Source of the DNA: Nocardia vinacea
Lineage (GTDB): Bacteria; Actinomycetota; Actinomycetes; Mycobacteriales; Mycobacteriaceae
Length of the DNA stretch: 64,000 nucleotides
Direction of reading: 5' to 3'
NCBI RefSeq assembly: GCF_035920345.1
Contig: NZ_CP109149.1
Span: 6,014,001 to 6,078,000 of the forward strand
The translations under genes were made by a program, and so were the position numbers. Of the stretch, positions 43,130 through 54,699 are shown one piece after another; within the stretch, counting starts at the first letter, position 1; each line of letters starts with the position of its first letter. Below the pieces are notes generated by a model. That model did not search any database, was not told the origin of the DNA, and was given only the letters and a program-made list of their open reading frames with translations.

Positions 43130-45223
43130 CTAGGCGGTCGCGATGATCTGCTTCGACACGGCGGCCGGAACCTCCGCGTACGAATCGAACACCATGGAGT
43201 AGTTCGCCCGGCCCTGGGTCTTCGACCGCAGATCACCGATATAACCGAACATCTCCGACAGCGGAACCAGCGCCTCCACGACACGGGCACCGCCGCGTTC
43301 CGCCATGGCCCGGATCTGACCACGGCGCGAATTCAGGTCGCCGATGACCTCACCCAGATACTCCTCCGGCGTCACGACCTCGACGGCCATTACCGGTTCG
43401 AGCAACACGGGATCGGCCAGCTCGATCGCTTCCCGCACCGCCTCGGCAGCGGCGGAGCGGAACGCGAAGTCGGACGAATCCTTCTCGTGCACAGCGCCAT
43501 CCAGCAGCAGCACCCGCACGTCGACCACCGGATACCCGGCGAGCACGCCGGACTGCACGGCATCCTGGGCCCCGGTATCGACCGATGGAATGAATTCCTT
43601 CGGCACCCGGCCCCCGGTCACCCGGCTCTCGAACTCGTAGCTCGCGCCGTCGGCGACACCGAACGGTTCGACCGCGATGATCACCTTGGCGTACTGGCCG
43701 TTGCCACCGGTCTGCTTGCGCAGGGTGTACTCGTGCCTGGATACGGCCTTGGTGATCGTCTCTCGATAGGCCACCTGCGGCTTGCCGATATTCGCCTCGA
43801 CCTTGAACTCCCGGCGCATCCGGTCGATCAGGATATCGAGGTGCAGCTCGCCCATACCGCCGATGACGGTCTGGCCGGTCTCCTTGTCCAGTGTCACCGA
43901 GAAGGTCGGATCCTCCCTGGCCAACTTCTGGATCGCGATACCCAGTTTCTCCTGATCTGCCTTGGTCTTCGGCTCGATGCAGACCTGGATCACCGGATCC
44001 GGGAAGGTCATGGACTCGAGCACGATCTGGTGCCGCGGATCGCACAGGGTGTCACCGGTGGTGGTGTCCTTCAGCCCGATCACGGCGTAGATATGCCCCG
44101 CCCCGGCCTCGCCGACCGGATGCTCCTTATTCGAATGCATCTGGAACAGCCTGCCCAAACGCTCCTTTCGTCCCTTGCGTGGATTCACGACCAGCGCACC
44201 CGTTTCGACGCGGCCCGAGTACACCCGCAGGTAGGTGAGCTCGCCGAAGAACGGGTGAGTGGCGATCTTGAACGCCAGCGCCGCGAACGGTTCGTCCGCA
44301 TCGGCGGTGCGCCGGATGACCTCGGCCTCGTTGCCCGGCGCGTGACCGATCGCGGCACCGGTGTCGAGCGGTGACGGCAGGTAGTCGACCACCGCGTCGA
44401 GCATCGGCTGCACGCCCTTGTTCTTGAACGCCGAACCGCAAAGCACCGGATACACAACGGAATTCACCGTCAGCGCCCGGATGGCACCCTTGATCTCCGC
44501 CACCGAAAGCTCCGCGCCGTCGAGGAACTTGTCCAGTAGCGCGTCATCCGATTCCGCGACGATCTCCAGCAGCTCACGGCGATACCGTTCGGCCCGCTCA
44601 TGCAGCTCCGCCGGAATCTCGACAACCTTGTATCGGGCCCCGAGTTCCGTTGCACCGGACCAGATCTTGGCATTCATCTCGACGAGATCGATGACACCAA
44701 CGAAGGTGCCTTCCGCACCGATCGGCAACTGGATGACCAAAGGTCGTGCGCCGAGCCGCTCTTCGATGGTCCGCACGGTGAAGTCGAAATCCGCACCGAG
44801 CTTATCCATCTTGTTCACGAAACAGATCCGCGGCACGTCGTACCGATCGGCCTGCCGCCACACCTGCTCGGACTGCGGCTCGACACCTTCCTTGGCATCG
44901 AATACCGCCACAGCACCGTCCAGCACGCGCAGCGAACGCTCCACCTCGACGATGAAATCCACATGGCCCGGAGTATCGATCAGATTGATCTGATGCCCGC
45001 CCCAGAAACACGTGACCGCGGCCGAGGTGATCGTGATGCCCTTCTCCCGCTCCTGCGGCATCCAATCCGTGGTCGCACCCCCGTCGTGCACCTCACCGAT
45101 CTTGTAGGTGGCACCGGTATAGAACAGAATCCGCTCGGTAGTAGTCGTCTTACCCGCATCGATATGCGCCATGATCCCGATATTCCGAACCAGGCCGAGC
45201 TCACCGAACACACCACGCGTCAT
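43130..45223 (-). CDS. Second elongation factor G, close paralogue of FusA
   Basis: This full-length translational GTPase (697 residues) is clearly similar to the FusA protein encoded just upstream. All G motifs are present: [16 protein letters not shown] and NKMD. The C-terminal domains are complete ([33 protein letters not shown]). The N-terminus differs ([16 protein letters not shown]). I chose the ATG at 45223; a TTG at 45256 is in frame. It lies downstream of tuf with a strong hairpin between them, so it probably has its own promoter. Possible roles are a growth-state alternative EF-G, a ribosome recycling factor, or an antibiotic-insensitive copy. Sequence alone cannot decide. Confidence 0.92.
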   Translation of the reverse strand: MTRGVFGELGLVRNIGIMAHIDAGKTTTTERILFYTGATYKIGEVHDGGATTDWMPQEREKGITITSAAVTCFWGGHQINLIDTPGHVDFIVEVERSLRVLDGAVAVFDAKEGVEPQSEQVWRQADRYDVPRICFVNKMDKLGADFDFTVRTIEERLGARPLVIQLPIGAEGTFVGVIDLVEMNAKIWSGATELGARYKVVEIPAELHERAERYRRELLEIVAESDDALLDKFLDGAELSVAEIKGAIRALTVNSVVYPVLCGSAFKNKGVQPMLDAVVDYLPSPLDTGAAIGHAPGNEAEVIRRTADADEPFAALAFKIATHPFFGELTYLRVYSGRVETGALVVNPRKGRKERLGRLFQMHSNKEHPVGEAGAGHIYAVIGLKDTTTGDTLCDPRHQIVLESMTFPDPVIQVCIEPKTKADQEKLGIAIQKLAREDPTFSVTLDKETGQTVIGGMGELHLDILIDRMRREFKVEANIGKPQVAYRETITKAVSRHEYTLRKQTGGNGQYAKVIIAVEPFGVADGASYEFESRVTGGRVPKEFIPSVDTGAQDAVQSGVLAGYPVVDVRVLLLDGAVHEKDSSDFAFRSAAAEAVREAIELADPVLLEPVMAVEVVTPEEYLGEVIGDLNSRRGQIRAMAERGGARVVEALVPLSEMFGYIGDLRSKTQGRANYSMVFDSYAEVPAAVSKQIIATA

Positions 45224-45431
45224 GGGAATCCCCACTCCATCAACTAGATTCGTCAATTTCTGACGCTCGCCTAGTTGTTGCGCTCCGGTGACGGCACGAG
45301 CATCCCCCGCGGCGCCGCCCCACGCCCGTAGACGCTCAGCCGAACCTACCGCGCACGCGGACGCACTGGAAACATGCCCTCATATGTACCGGCACCGCCC
45401 GCCCCTGTCGATCGAATTTCCCCCGAAATGC

Positions 45432-45467
45432 CGAACGGCGCCGCCCCTTCCGGGGCGACGCCGTTCG
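45432..45467 (-). terminator. Terminator hairpin after tuf
   Basis: Outer arms CGAACGGCG and CGCCGTTCG enclose an inner stem GCCCC-TTCC-GGGGC with small internal mismatches, 16 bp past the tuf stop. No long T-run follows. It probably ends the str operon before the second EF-G gene. Confidence 0.7.
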
Positions 45468-45483
45468 AAAGCGATTCAGGGAA

Positions 45484-46674
45484 TCACTTGATGATCTTCG
45501 TGACACGACCGGCGCCGACGGTGCGGCCACCCTCGCGGATCGCGAAGCGCAGACCCTCGTCCATGGCGACCGGCTGGATCAGCTTGACGGACATCTCGGT
45601 GTTGTCACCGGGCATGACCATCTCGGTGCCCTCGGGCAGAGTCACAACGCCCGTCACGTCCGTGGTACGGAAGTAGAACTGCGGACGGTAGTTGTTGAAG
45701 AACGGGGTGTGGCGGCCGCCCTCGTCCTTGGACAGGATGTAGGCCTGACCCTCGAACTCGGTGTGCGGGGTGGTGGTGCCCGGCTTCACGACAACCTGGC
45801 CACGCTCGACATCTTCGCGCTTGATACCACGAACCAGCAGACCGACGTTGTCACCGGCCTGGCCCTGGTCGAGCAGCTTGCGGAACATCTCGATACCGGT
45901 GACGGTGGTCTTGGTGACCTTCTCGCGGATGCCGACGATCTCGACTTCCTCGTTCACGTTGACGATGCCGCGCTCGACACGACCGGTGACGACGGTGCCA
46001 CGACCGGTGATGGTGAACACGTCCTCGACGGGCATGAGGAACGGCTTCTCGGTCTCACGGACCGGGTCCGGGATCGACTCGTCGACGGCGTTCATCAGCT
46101 CGACGATCGACTCGGTCCACTTCGGGTCGCCCTCGAGCGCCTTCAGACCGGAAACACGCACGACCGGCGCGTCCTCGTCGAACTCCTGGGCGGCCAGCAG
46201 CTCGCGGACCTCCATCTCGACGAGCTCGAGGATTTCCTCGTCGTCGACCATGTCCGACTTGTTCAGCGCGACCAGGATGTAGGGCACGCCGACCTGACGG
46301 GCGAGCAGCACGTGCTCACGGGTCTGCGGCATCGGGCCGTCGGTCGCGGCGACCACGAGGATGGCACCGTCCATCTGCGCCGCACCGGTGATCATGTTCT
46401 TGATGTAGTCGGCGTGACCCGGCGCGTCGACGTGCGCGTAGTGGCGCTTCTCCGTCTGGTACTCGACGTGGGAGATGTTGATCGTGATACCACGAGCCTT
46501 CTCCTCCGGCGCCTTGTCGATCTGATCGAAGGCAAAGCTCTCGTTCAGATCCGGGTACTTGTCAGCCAGCACCTTGGTGATCGCTGCGGTCAGCGTGGTC
46601 TTGCCGTGGTCGACGTGACCGATGGTGCCGATGTTGACGTGCGGCTTCGTCCGCTCGAACTTCGCCTTCGCCAC
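45484..46674 (-). CDS. tuf: Elongation factor Tu
   Basis: EF-Tu (396 residues) delivers aminoacyl-tRNA to the ribosomal A site. It shows [21 protein letters not shown] and NKSDMVDD in the GTPase domain, then complete beta-barrel domains ending in GRVTKIIK. The GTG at 46674 gives the canonical N-terminus ([15 protein letters not shown]) and has AGGAGG nine bases upstream. It is the fourth gene of the str operon, separated from fusA by 152 bp that contain a 14-bp inverted repeat. Confidence 0.98.
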   Translation of the reverse strand: MAKAKFERTKPHVNIGTIGHVDHGKTTLTAAITKVLADKYPDLNESFAFDQIDKAPEEKARGITINISHVEYQTEKRHYAHVDAPGHADYIKNMITGAAQMDGAILVVAATDGPMPQTREHVLLARQVGVPYILVALNKSDMVDDEEILELVEMEVRELLAAQEFDEDAPVVRVSGLKALEGDPKWTESIVELMNAVDESIPDPVRETEKPFLMPVEDVFTITGRGTVVTGRVERGIVNVNEEVEIVGIREKVTKTTVTGIEMFRKLLDQGQAGDNVGLLVRGIKREDVERGQVVVKPGTTTPHTEFEGQAYILSKDEGGRHTPFFNNYRPQFYFRTTDVTGVVTLPEGTEMVMPGDNTEMSVKLIQPVAMDEGLRFAIREGGRTVGAGRVTKIIK

Positions 46675-46756
46675 TTTGGTGTCCTCCTGGACTTGTTGGT
46701 GCGTGCAGTTGCAGCAGTGCGGTTTACAAATTGGGGGTCGTGCTGACTCCCGGCTA

Positions 46757-46820
46757 GGTGGAGCAAGTGCTTGCGGCTTGCCCCCGAGGGACATGCTGCA
46801 AGTCTTGCACTTGCTCCACC
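46757..46820. promoter_or_regulatory. Large inverted repeat between fusA and tuf
   Basis: GGTGGAGCAAGTGC (46757-46770) and GCACTTGCTCCACC (46807-46820) are perfect 14-bp arms around a 36-base loop. The loop holds further partly complementary GCTTGC/GCAAG segments. It lies 6 bp after the fusA stop on the minus strand. It could be a partial terminator, an RNA-processing site or an attenuator that sets tuf against fusA levels. Confidence 0.6.
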
Positions 46821-46826
46821 GGGGTA

Positions 46827-48929
46827 CTACTCGCCGGTCGCCTTGGCGATGATCTCCTTCGACACGTTGGCCGGAACCTCCGCGTACGAATCGAACACCA
46901 TGGAGTAGTTCGCCCGGCCCTGGGTCTTCGACCGCAGATCGCCGATGTAACCGAACATCTCCGAGAGCGGAACCAGCGCCTTGACGACACGGGCACCACT
47001 GCGTTCCTCCATGGCCTGGATCTGGCCACGGCGGGAATTCAGGTCGCCGATCACATCGCCCATGTAATCCTCGGGCGTGATGACCTCGACCGCCATGAGC
47101 GGTTCGAGGATCACCGGACCGGCCTTACGGGCCGCTTCCTTCAGGGCCTGCGAGCCAGCGATCTTGAAGGCCATTTCCGACGAGTCGACGTCGTGGTAGG
47201 CGCCGTCGAGCAGCGTGACCTTCAGGTTCACCAGCGGGTAGCCCGCGAGCACACCGTACTGCATGGCATCCTGCGCACCGGCGTCCACCGAAGGGATGTA
47301 CTCACGCGGCACGCGGCCACCGGAGACCTTGTTCTCGAACTCGTAGGTCGCGCCGTCCTCGCCGACAAACGGCTCGAGGGCGATGATGACCTTCGCGAAC
47401 TGGCCGGAGCCACCGGTCTGCTTCTTGTGGGTGAACTCGAGCTTCTCGACCTTCTTGGTGATCGTCTCGCGGTAGGCCACCTGCGGCTTACCGACGTTCG
47501 CCTCGACCTTGAACTCGCGCCGCATGCGGTCGACGAGGATGTCGAGGTGGAGCTCGCCCATGCCGCCGATGACGGTCTGACCGGTCTCCTGGTCGAGCTT
47601 GACCGAGAAGGTCGGGTCCTCTTCGGAGAGACGCTGGATCGCGGTGCCCAGCTTCTCCTGGTCGGACTTGGTCTTCGGCTCGATGGAGACCTGGATGACC
47701 GGGTCCGGGAATGTCATGGACTCGAGCACGATCTGGTTCTGCGGATCGCACAGGGTGTCACCGGTGGTGGTGTCCTTCAGGCCGATGACCGCGTAGATGT
47801 GGCCGGCCACGGCCTCGCCGACCGGGTTCTCCTTGTTGGAGTGCATCTGGAACAGCTTGCCCAGCCGCTCCTTCTTGCCCTTGGTCGAGTTGATGACCTG
47901 GGCACCGGAGTCGACCTTGCCCGAGTACACGCGCACGTAGGTCAGCTTGCCGAAGAAGGGGTGCACGGCGATCTTGAAGGCGAGACCGGAGAACGGCTCA
48001 GCGGTGCTGGCGTCGCGGTGGATGATCTCGTCTTCCTTGCCCGGCACGTGACCGTCGGTGCCACCGTCGTCCAGCGGCGTCGGCAGGTAGTCGATCACGG
48101 CGTCGAGCATGGGCTGCACGCCCTTGTTCTTGAACGCCGAACCACACAGGATCGGGTACAGCTCGGAGTTGACCGTCAGCTTGCGGATGGCGCCCTTGAT
48201 CTCATCGATCGTGAGCTCTTCGCCACCGAAGAACTTCTCCAGCAGCGCCTCGTCGGATTCGGCGACAGTCTCCAGGAGCTCCTGGCGGTACTGCTCGGCC
48301 TTGTCCTTGAGGTCGGCCGGGATCTCTTCGATCTCGTACTTCTCGCCGAGCTTGGTCTCGCCCTTCCAGACCTTGGCGTTCATCTCGACCAGGTCGACGA
48401 TGCCCTCGAAGGTGTCCTCAGCGCCGATCGGCAGCTGGATGACCAACGGCTTGGCACCGAGACGGTCCTTGATGGTCTGCACGGTGAAGTAGAAGTCCGC
48501 ACCGAGCTTGTCCATCTTGTTGACGAAGCAGATCCGCGGCACGTCGTACTTATCGGCCTGACGCCACACCTGCTCGGACTGCGGCTCGACGCCCTCCTTG
48601 CCGTCGAACACCGCAACGGCGCCGTCGAGCACGCGCAGCGACCGCTCCACCTCGACGGTGAAGTCGACGTGCCCGGGGGTGTCGATGATGTTGATCTGGT
48701 TGTCGTTCCAGAAGCATGTGGTAGCCGCGGAGGTGATGGTGATACCACGCTCCTGCTCCTGCTCCATCCAGTCCATGGTGGCGGCGCCATCGTGGACTTC
48801 ACCGATCTTGTAGGTGATGCCGGTGTAGAAGAGGATGCGTTCGGTTGTGGTCGTCTTGCCCGCATCAATGTGGGCCATGATGCCGATGTTGCGGACCTTG
48901 TTCAGGTCGGTGAGCACGTCCTGTGCCAC
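46827..48929 (-). CDS. fusA: Elongation factor G
   Basis: EF-G (700 residues) drives translocation and, with RRF, ribosome recycling. It has [34 protein letters not shown] and [11 protein letters not shown] in the G domain, then domains II-V with [20 protein letters not shown] and a C-terminus at [11 protein letters not shown]. It is the third gene of the str operon, 139 bp after rpsG, and is the more conventional of the two EF-G copies here. Confidence 0.98.
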   Translation of the reverse strand: MAQDVLTDLNKVRNIGIMAHIDAGKTTTTERILFYTGITYKIGEVHDGAATMDWMEQEQERGITITSAATTCFWNDNQINIIDTPGHVDFTVEVERSLRVLDGAVAVFDGKEGVEPQSEQVWRQADKYDVPRICFVNKMDKLGADFYFTVQTIKDRLGAKPLVIQLPIGAEDTFEGIVDLVEMNAKVWKGETKLGEKYEIEEIPADLKDKAEQYRQELLETVAESDEALLEKFFGGEELTIDEIKGAIRKLTVNSELYPILCGSAFKNKGVQPMLDAVIDYLPTPLDDGGTDGHVPGKEDEIIHRDASTAEPFSGLAFKIAVHPFFGKLTYVRVYSGKVDSGAQVINSTKGKKERLGKLFQMHSNKENPVGEAVAGHIYAVIGLKDTTTGDTLCDPQNQIVLESMTFPDPVIQVSIEPKTKSDQEKLGTAIQRLSEEDPTFSVKLDQETGQTVIGGMGELHLDILVDRMRREFKVEANVGKPQVAYRETITKKVEKLEFTHKKQTGGSGQFAKVIIALEPFVGEDGATYEFENKVSGGRVPREYIPSVDAGAQDAMQYGVLAGYPLVNLKVTLLDGAYHDVDSSEMAFKIAGSQALKEAARKAGPVILEPLMAVEVITPEDYMGDVIGDLNSRRGQIQAMEERSGARVVKALVPLSEMFGYIGDLRSKTQGRANYSMVFDSYAEVPANVSKEIIAKATGE

Positions 48930-49068
48930 GGAAATCTTCCCCGCTCGTAGCTAGTTGGGATTTTCGGGGACGACCCTGTGGTCGTCTCTATGTCAACGCC
49001 GGAAGCGGCAGGTTAGTGCCGCTTTCCGACTGTGCCTCCCGACCCGGAAACGACGGGCCGGGCAGACG

Positions 49069-49539
49069 TCACCAGCGGTAGTGCGCGAAGGCCCGGTTGG
49101 ACTCGGCCATCTTGTGGGTGTCCTCACGGCGCTTCACCGAAGCACCCAGACCGTTGCTGGCATCGAGGAGCTCATTGGCCAGACGCTCGACCATGGTCTT
49201 CTCGCGGCGAGCGCGGGAGTAGTTGACCAGCCAGCGCAGGGCCAGCGTGTTGGAGCGGCCCGGACGGACCTCGACGGGCACCTGGTAGGTGGCGCCACCG
49301 ACGCGGCGGGGCTTCACCTCGAGGGCAGGCTTGACGTTGTCCAGCGCGCGCTTGAGGGTGACGACCGGATCGGTGCCGGTCTTCTCGCGCGCCTGCTCCA
49401 GCGCGCCGTAGACGATGCGCTCGGCCGTGGACTTCTTGCCGTCCAGCAGGATCTTGTTGACCAGCTGAGTGACCAGCGGCGACCCGTAGACCGGGTCGTT
49501 GATCAGCGGACGCTTGGGTGCGGGGCCCTTGCGTGGCAT
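49069..49539 (-). CDS. rpsG: Ribosomal protein S7
   Basis: S7 (156 residues) nucleates assembly of the 30S head domain by binding 16S rRNA. The N-terminus ([11 protein letters not shown]) and the conserved [17 protein letters not shown] segment ([18 protein letters not shown]) are intact. One base separates it from the rpsL stop, the usual tight str-operon coupling. Confidence 0.98.
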   Translation of the reverse strand: MPRKGPAPKRPLINDPVYGSPLVTQLVNKILLDGKKSTAERIVYGALEQAREKTGTDPVVTLKRALDNVKPALEVKPRRVGGATYQVPVEVRPGRSNTLALRWLVNYSRARREKTMVERLANELLDASNGLGASVKRREDTHKMAESNRAFAHYRW

Positions 49540-49540
49540 A

Positions 49541-49915
49541 TCAGCTCTTCTCCTTCTTGGCGCCGTAACGGCTGCGGGCCTGCTTGCGGTTCTTCACACC
49601 CTGCGTGTCGAGCGAGCCACGGATGATCTTGTAGCGGACACCCGGAAGGTCCTTCACACGACCGCCACGAACGAGCACCATCGAGTGCTCCTGCAGGTTG
49701 TGGCCCTCGCCCGGGATGTAGGCCGTGACCTCGACCGCGCTGGTCAGGCGAACACGCGCGACCTTACGCAGCGCGGAGTTCGGCTTCTTCGGGGTGGTGG
49801 TGTACACGCGGGTGCACACGCCACGACGCTGCGGGCTCCCCTTGAGGGCCGCAGTCTTGGTCTTGGAGACCTTGTCGCGACGACCCTTGCGGACCAGCTG
49901 GTTGATGGTTGGCAT
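49541..49915 (-). CDS. rpsL: Ribosomal protein S12
   Basis: S12 (124 residues) sits at the decoding centre. The streptomycin-determinant regions read [10 protein letters not shown] and [11 protein letters not shown], both wild-type, so no rpsL-type resistance substitution is seen. It is the first gene of the str operon; the 447 bp upstream should contain its promoter. Confidence 0.98.
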   Translation of the reverse strand: MPTINQLVRKGRRDKVSKTKTAALKGSPQRRGVCTRVYTTTPKKPNSALRKVARVRLTSAVEVTAYIPGEGHNLQEHSMVLVRGGRVKDLPGVRYKIIRGSLDTQGVKNRKQARSRYGAKKEKS

Positions 49916-50362
49916 AGACCGGCTTTCCTTAATTAGTTAACGCGGTGTCTGGAACTTCATGTCTGTGTTCAATTCGCGATGCTCGTGGGGCCCTCGTGGT
50001 CACGCTCCGCTACCTCCTTCGGGCCCGTCACTCCCATCGCCGTGTTCAATTAGCAGCGCTCTCGGGACCCTCCGTGGTCACGCAAGCTACCGCCTCCGGG
50101 TCCGTCGTTCACGCTGCGGTCATCGAGCTTTCACTCGCACGTCCGGCCACGTTTCTCGCGTCCCGAGGTCGGGCGTGTCGCACGCAAGACATATCCCGAA
50201 TTCCGGGCACGCCGGAAAGGTCAGCCGCTCTCGCTGGCTTACGTTTGCGCACGAACCTGCCCGCATGCTTCCGGGCACAGCGGTCCACGATACTCGTGAC
50301 CGCGACACAGGGTCAAAGTGGGGTCGGTTGTCACACCCTACGGGCCATTACCACCTGCCAGG
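49916..50362. other. Intergenic region upstream of the str operon
   Basis: This 447-bp stretch between rpsL and a DUF3558 gene has no convincing coding sequence. It must hold the rpsL promoter, but I could not assign boxes. Its rpsL-proximal part is an imperfect tandem duplication, annotated separately. Confidence 0.6.
49965..50115. repeat. Imperfect tandem repeat, about 77 bp per unit, in the str leader
   Basis: Both units (49965 and 50042) begin GTGTTCAATT, then share CGTGGTCACGC, a GCTACC segment and a CGGG(C/T)CCGTC segment, roughly three-quarters identical by eye. I do not recognise it as a known element. Confidence 0.65.
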
Positions 50363-50935
50363 CTACCGCGCCAGATTCAGCGTCAACTCGACCAATTTCT
50401 GGGCGCCCGCGCACGGATCGGGATGGCCGCCGGGATGATAGTTGATCCACCAGCCGATGATGCCCGTGTCGGCGGCGCCCGCACTCACCCCGCACGAGTC
50501 GGGATCGTTCGGACGCGTCGTCTTCAGACCGCGCCGCCCCTGCACGGTGATGTTCTCGGTGTTGTAGCCGAGCTTGTCGTTATTGGACTTCTCGTTGTTC
50601 AGCGAGCCTTCCTCGTACCAGTTCAGGGTCACCATGGCCGAGCCGCCGGGCGCGTCCTCGACATCCCACATGCACACCGCGCCGTTGAAGGACGGGGAAA
50701 CGACCGTCGCATTGCCGACCGCCGCACCGATCTGGTCGAGGCCGACCACCTCGCATTCGCGCAGCAACTTGTCGAAATTGGTATTGATCGTGGTGGTGCC
50801 GCTGCCGCCCGCCGGATGCGCCGAACCCTTGACGGTCTTGCCGCAGCCGCCCGCGGACATCGCGACCGCGAGCACCGCGGCGGCGACGGCCGCAACCCGC
50901 AGACCAGGACGTGAACTCATCCGCATTCCCCTCAC
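50363..50935 (-). CDS. DUF3558-family lipoprotein
   Basis: This exported lipoprotein of about 190 residues has a signal peptide (VAAVAAAVLAVAMSAGG) and lipobox Cys at residue 31. The mature domain has the DUF3558 pattern of spaced cysteines (LLRECEVVG, AVCMWDVED, DSCGVSAG, HPDPCAGAQKLVE). The family is common in actinobacteria and its function is unknown. The GTG at 50935 overlaps the preceding gene's stop by 4 bp; ATG codons at 50926 and 50920 are alternatives. The two DUF3558 genes form a pair, probably co-expressed. Confidence 0.85.
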   Translation of the reverse strand: MRGMRMSSRPGLRVAAVAAAVLAVAMSAGGCGKTVKGSAHPAGGSGTTTINTNFDKLLRECEVVGLDQIGAAVGNATVVSPSFNGAVCMWDVEDAPGGSAMVTLNWYEEGSLNNEKSNNDKLGYNTENITVQGRRGLKTTRPNDPDSCGVSAGAADTGIIGWWINYHPGGHPDPCAGAQKLVELTLNLAR

Positions 50936-51459
50936 TGCAGCCGCTGCACGGTCAACTCGGCCAGCTTGCGGGTCCGGTCACACGGATTGCCCTGCTCGGA
51001 GAACAGTCCGTAGGACATCGACCATTCGAAGAAATCGTCATCGAGCTGCACCGCGAGATCACAGACCGAACCGCTGGGATCGAGTGCCTGGAAGCCCTTG
51101 CGGCCACCGACATCGATTGTCTCCGGATCGCGCCCGACATTGGAGACCCAGGCCTTCTCGCGATCGATCGGGCTACCCCGATAGGACGCGAAAGTCACAC
51201 TCGGCGAAGCGAGTCCGGCGGATTGGAAGTTGCAGCCGACCGAATTCCGGTTGACCCGCGCCAGTTGGCTCAACCCGGCGATATCGCGCACCTCTTGATC
51301 GGTGACATGACCGCACTCACCAACGAACGGGCCGAGCGTCGCGACCTTCGGCGGCGGACGCAGCGGGGCGTTCGAGGAATCGGAGTCACCGTCCGAGCCG
51401 CAGGCCGACAGCGTCAATGCCAAGGCCAGACCGGTGATGATCGCCGACGGGATCCGCAT
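50932..51459 (-). CDS. DUF3558-family lipoprotein
   Basis: This is a second DUF3558 lipoprotein (175 residues). The signal peptide is short and the lipobox is LSAC with the lipidated Cys at 20, followed by an Asp/Ser-rich linker. The domain has GECGHVTDQEV, SVGCNFQSAG, SVCDLAV and GNPCDRTRKLAE, mirroring the cysteine spacing of its downstream neighbour. Tandem arrangement suggests an old duplication or a two-component envelope complex. Function unknown. Confidence 0.85.
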   Translation of the reverse strand: MRIPSAIITGLALALTLSACGSDGDSDSSNAPLRPPPKVATLGPFVGECGHVTDQEVRDIAGLSQLARVNRNSVGCNFQSAGLASPSVTFASYRGSPIDREKAWVSNVGRDPETIDVGGRKGFQALDPSGSVCDLAVQLDDDFFEWSMSYGLFSEQGNPCDRTRKLAELTVQRLQ

Positions 51460-51586
51460 GCGATGAACTCTACTGAAATCTTGGCCGCGCGGGCGCGGCG
51501 TGTTCGCGGCCCCCTGGTGTCTCGCGAACGGGTCGCTCGTAAGACTCGCCCCGTCGTGGCTGGTAGTGCGGTGATCGGCCGTGCGG

Positions 51587-52866
<1,280 letters not shown>

Positions 52867-52954
52867 GCTAGCAAGTCACCCCTGATGCTGGACAATTTGA
52901 ATAGCATCACAAGTGACCCGCACTACGCCGGTCGCGCCCCGAACGGAGGCCGTC

Positions 52955-53479
52955 ATGTCGCGCACGCCCGCGAAACTCGATGAACTCGATCTCGCCATCC
53001 TCACCGCGATGCACGAGTATCAGAAGGCGGGCATTCTCGAGCTGTCCCGGCGCACCCGGGTCGCCAGGGCCACCGTCCAGTCGCGCATCGGGCGGATGGA
53101 GGAGTCGGGCGTCATCTCCTCCTATGATCCGCAGATCGATGTCACCGCAGCGGGTTTCGATGTGCAGGCCTTCGTCACCTTGGAGATCGCACAGGGTGCG
53201 CTGGATGTGGTGGCGGCCGAACTCGACGCGATTCCCGGTGTGCTGGAGGCATATGCGACCACCGGCTCCGGCGATGTGCTGTGCCGGATCGGCGCGGATT
53301 CACATGCCGGACTCCAGGCGGTGTTGTTGAGCATCGACCGGACGAGTTCGGTGGTGCGCTCGCACAGTGTGATCGTGCTGTCGACGGTGGTCGCGCACCG
53401 GACGCTGCCGCTGTTGCGCACGCTCACACCGACCGGAACGACGAAAGCGCCCGCGTACCGGGACAACCCGGAGGGCTGA
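52955..53479 (+). CDS. Lrp/AsnC-family regulator, divergent from hppD
   Basis: This 174-residue feast/famine regulator has an N-terminal winged HTH (LDELDLAILTAMHEY, ELSRRTRVARATVQSRIGRM) and a C-terminal RAM effector domain (AFVTLEIAQGALDVVAAEL, GSGDVLCRIGADS). Such regulators bind amino acids and assemble into octamers. The ATG at 52955 has GGAGG six bases upstream. Divergence from hppD suggests control of tyrosine catabolism. Confidence 0.9.
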   Translation: MSRTPAKLDELDLAILTAMHEYQKAGILELSRRTRVARATVQSRIGRMEESGVISSYDPQIDVTAAGFDVQAFVTLEIAQGALDVVAAELDAIPGVLEAYATTGSGDVLCRIGADSHAGLQAVLLSIDRTSSVVRSHSVIVLSTVVAHRTLPLLRTLTPTGTTKAPAYRDNPEG

Positions 53480-53525
53480 ATCCATCTAAGCTCGTACTTC
53501 CTGTGTCACCGAGTACGAGATTTCG

Positions 53526-54689
53526 ATGAGCGAGCCTGCCGAATCCACTACCGCAACACCCCATGCCCGCGCCACCTGGGCGGAACTATTCTTCGACCTG
53601 GTCCTCGTCTTCGCGGTCACGCAGACCGCGCATGTACTCGGCCACCACACCTCGATCGGCACGCTCGGCCATGCGCTGGTGCTGTTGGCGCCGCTGTGGT
53701 GGGGGTGGGTCGGGGTCACCATCCTGGTGAATACGGTGGAGGAGAACAACGCTCAGCGCTTGGTGCTGTTCGGGTCCGGGCTTTGCATCTTCCTGATGGC
53801 GGTGGCCGCGCCTGCCGCGCTGGACCAACCACGCGGGGCCGCAATGGTTTTCGCGGGTGCGCATTTATTGCTGCGGATCGTCTTGTTCGTCGCCGTCACC
53901 CGCACCAATGGCTTCGCGACCACCATCAACCCCTTCAGTATCGGATTGGTCACCGGCATAGCGATTTTCGCGAGCGCGCCACTGCCGGAACATTCGCGCA
54001 TCTGGGTCTGGACGGGGGCGCTCGTCGTACAATTGGGCGCGCCGCTGCTGTACAGCAGGGCCTTGCGCAACCGCACGATCGGGGTTTCGCATCTCGCGGA
54101 GCGGTTCGGCCTGTTCATCATCATCGCGCTGGGCGAATCCGTGGTGGATGCGGGTGCGCAGGCTTCCTCGACCGGCCTCGATCCGGCTGTGGTGACCACG
54201 CTGGTGCTCGCCTTCGTGGTCGGCCTCGGACTGTGGTGGATCTACTTCCATCGATCCGCGCGGCTGATCGAGCATGCATTGTCCACCATGCCCTCACCCG
54301 GACTGATCGTGCGAGATGTGTTGAGCTACGGGCATTTCGCGCTGGTAACCGGGTTGGTGGCGGTTGCCGTCGGGCTCGGACATTCGGTCGCCGACCCCGG
54401 TCATACCGCGCACGGCGTGGCCCCCGCGCTGGCGCCGGGCGGCGCCGCGCTGTTCATGGTGGCCCTGGTGGTGAATCGGTGGCGGATGCTCGGCAATGTG
54501 GCGACCACACGCGCTGTTCCGGCCATCGCATTGATCGCCATCGCGCTGACCTCGTCGCTACTGCCCGCCATCGTCGTGGTCGCACTGACCGCGGCCGTGC
54601 TGGTAACCGCAAATATCGTCGAGCAACTGGTGGCCGCACCCGGTCGGCCGCTGCCCGTCGTGCCCATCGGACGCCGGCGTTCGCGATAA
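53526..54689 (+). CDS. ltrA: Low-temperature-requirement A family membrane protein
   Basis: This polytopic membrane protein (387 residues) carries the LtrA signatures ELFFDLVLVFAVTQ near the N-terminus and ERFGLFIIIALGESVV near the middle, with about ten hydrophobic helices. LtrA was named for a Listeria low-temperature growth phenotype; its biochemical role is not established. It starts 46 bp after the Lrp gene on the same strand. Confidence 0.88.
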   Translation: MSEPAESTTATPHARATWAELFFDLVLVFAVTQTAHVLGHHTSIGTLGHALVLLAPLWWGWVGVTILVNTVEENNAQRLVLFGSGLCIFLMAVAAPAALDQPRGAAMVFAGAHLLLRIVLFVAVTRTNGFATTINPFSIGLVTGIAIFASAPLPEHSRIWVWTGALVVQLGAPLLYSRALRNRTIGVSHLAERFGLFIIIALGESVVDAGAQASSTGLDPAVVTTLVLAFVVGLGLWWIYFHRSARLIEHALSTMPSPGLIVRDVLSYGHFALVTGLVAVAVGLGHSVADPGHTAHGVAPALAPGGAALFMVALVVNRWRMLGNVATTRAVPAIALIAIALTSSLLPAIVVVALTAAVLVTANIVEQLVAAPGRPLPVVPIGRRRSR

Positions 54690-54699
54690 CGCTGCCGGT

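Noticed and set aside
46758..48950. A 730-codon open frame antisense to fusA
   Set aside because: It mirrors fusA exactly and has a low-information, repetitive Leu/Asp/His composition. High third-position GC opens such frames opposite real genes.
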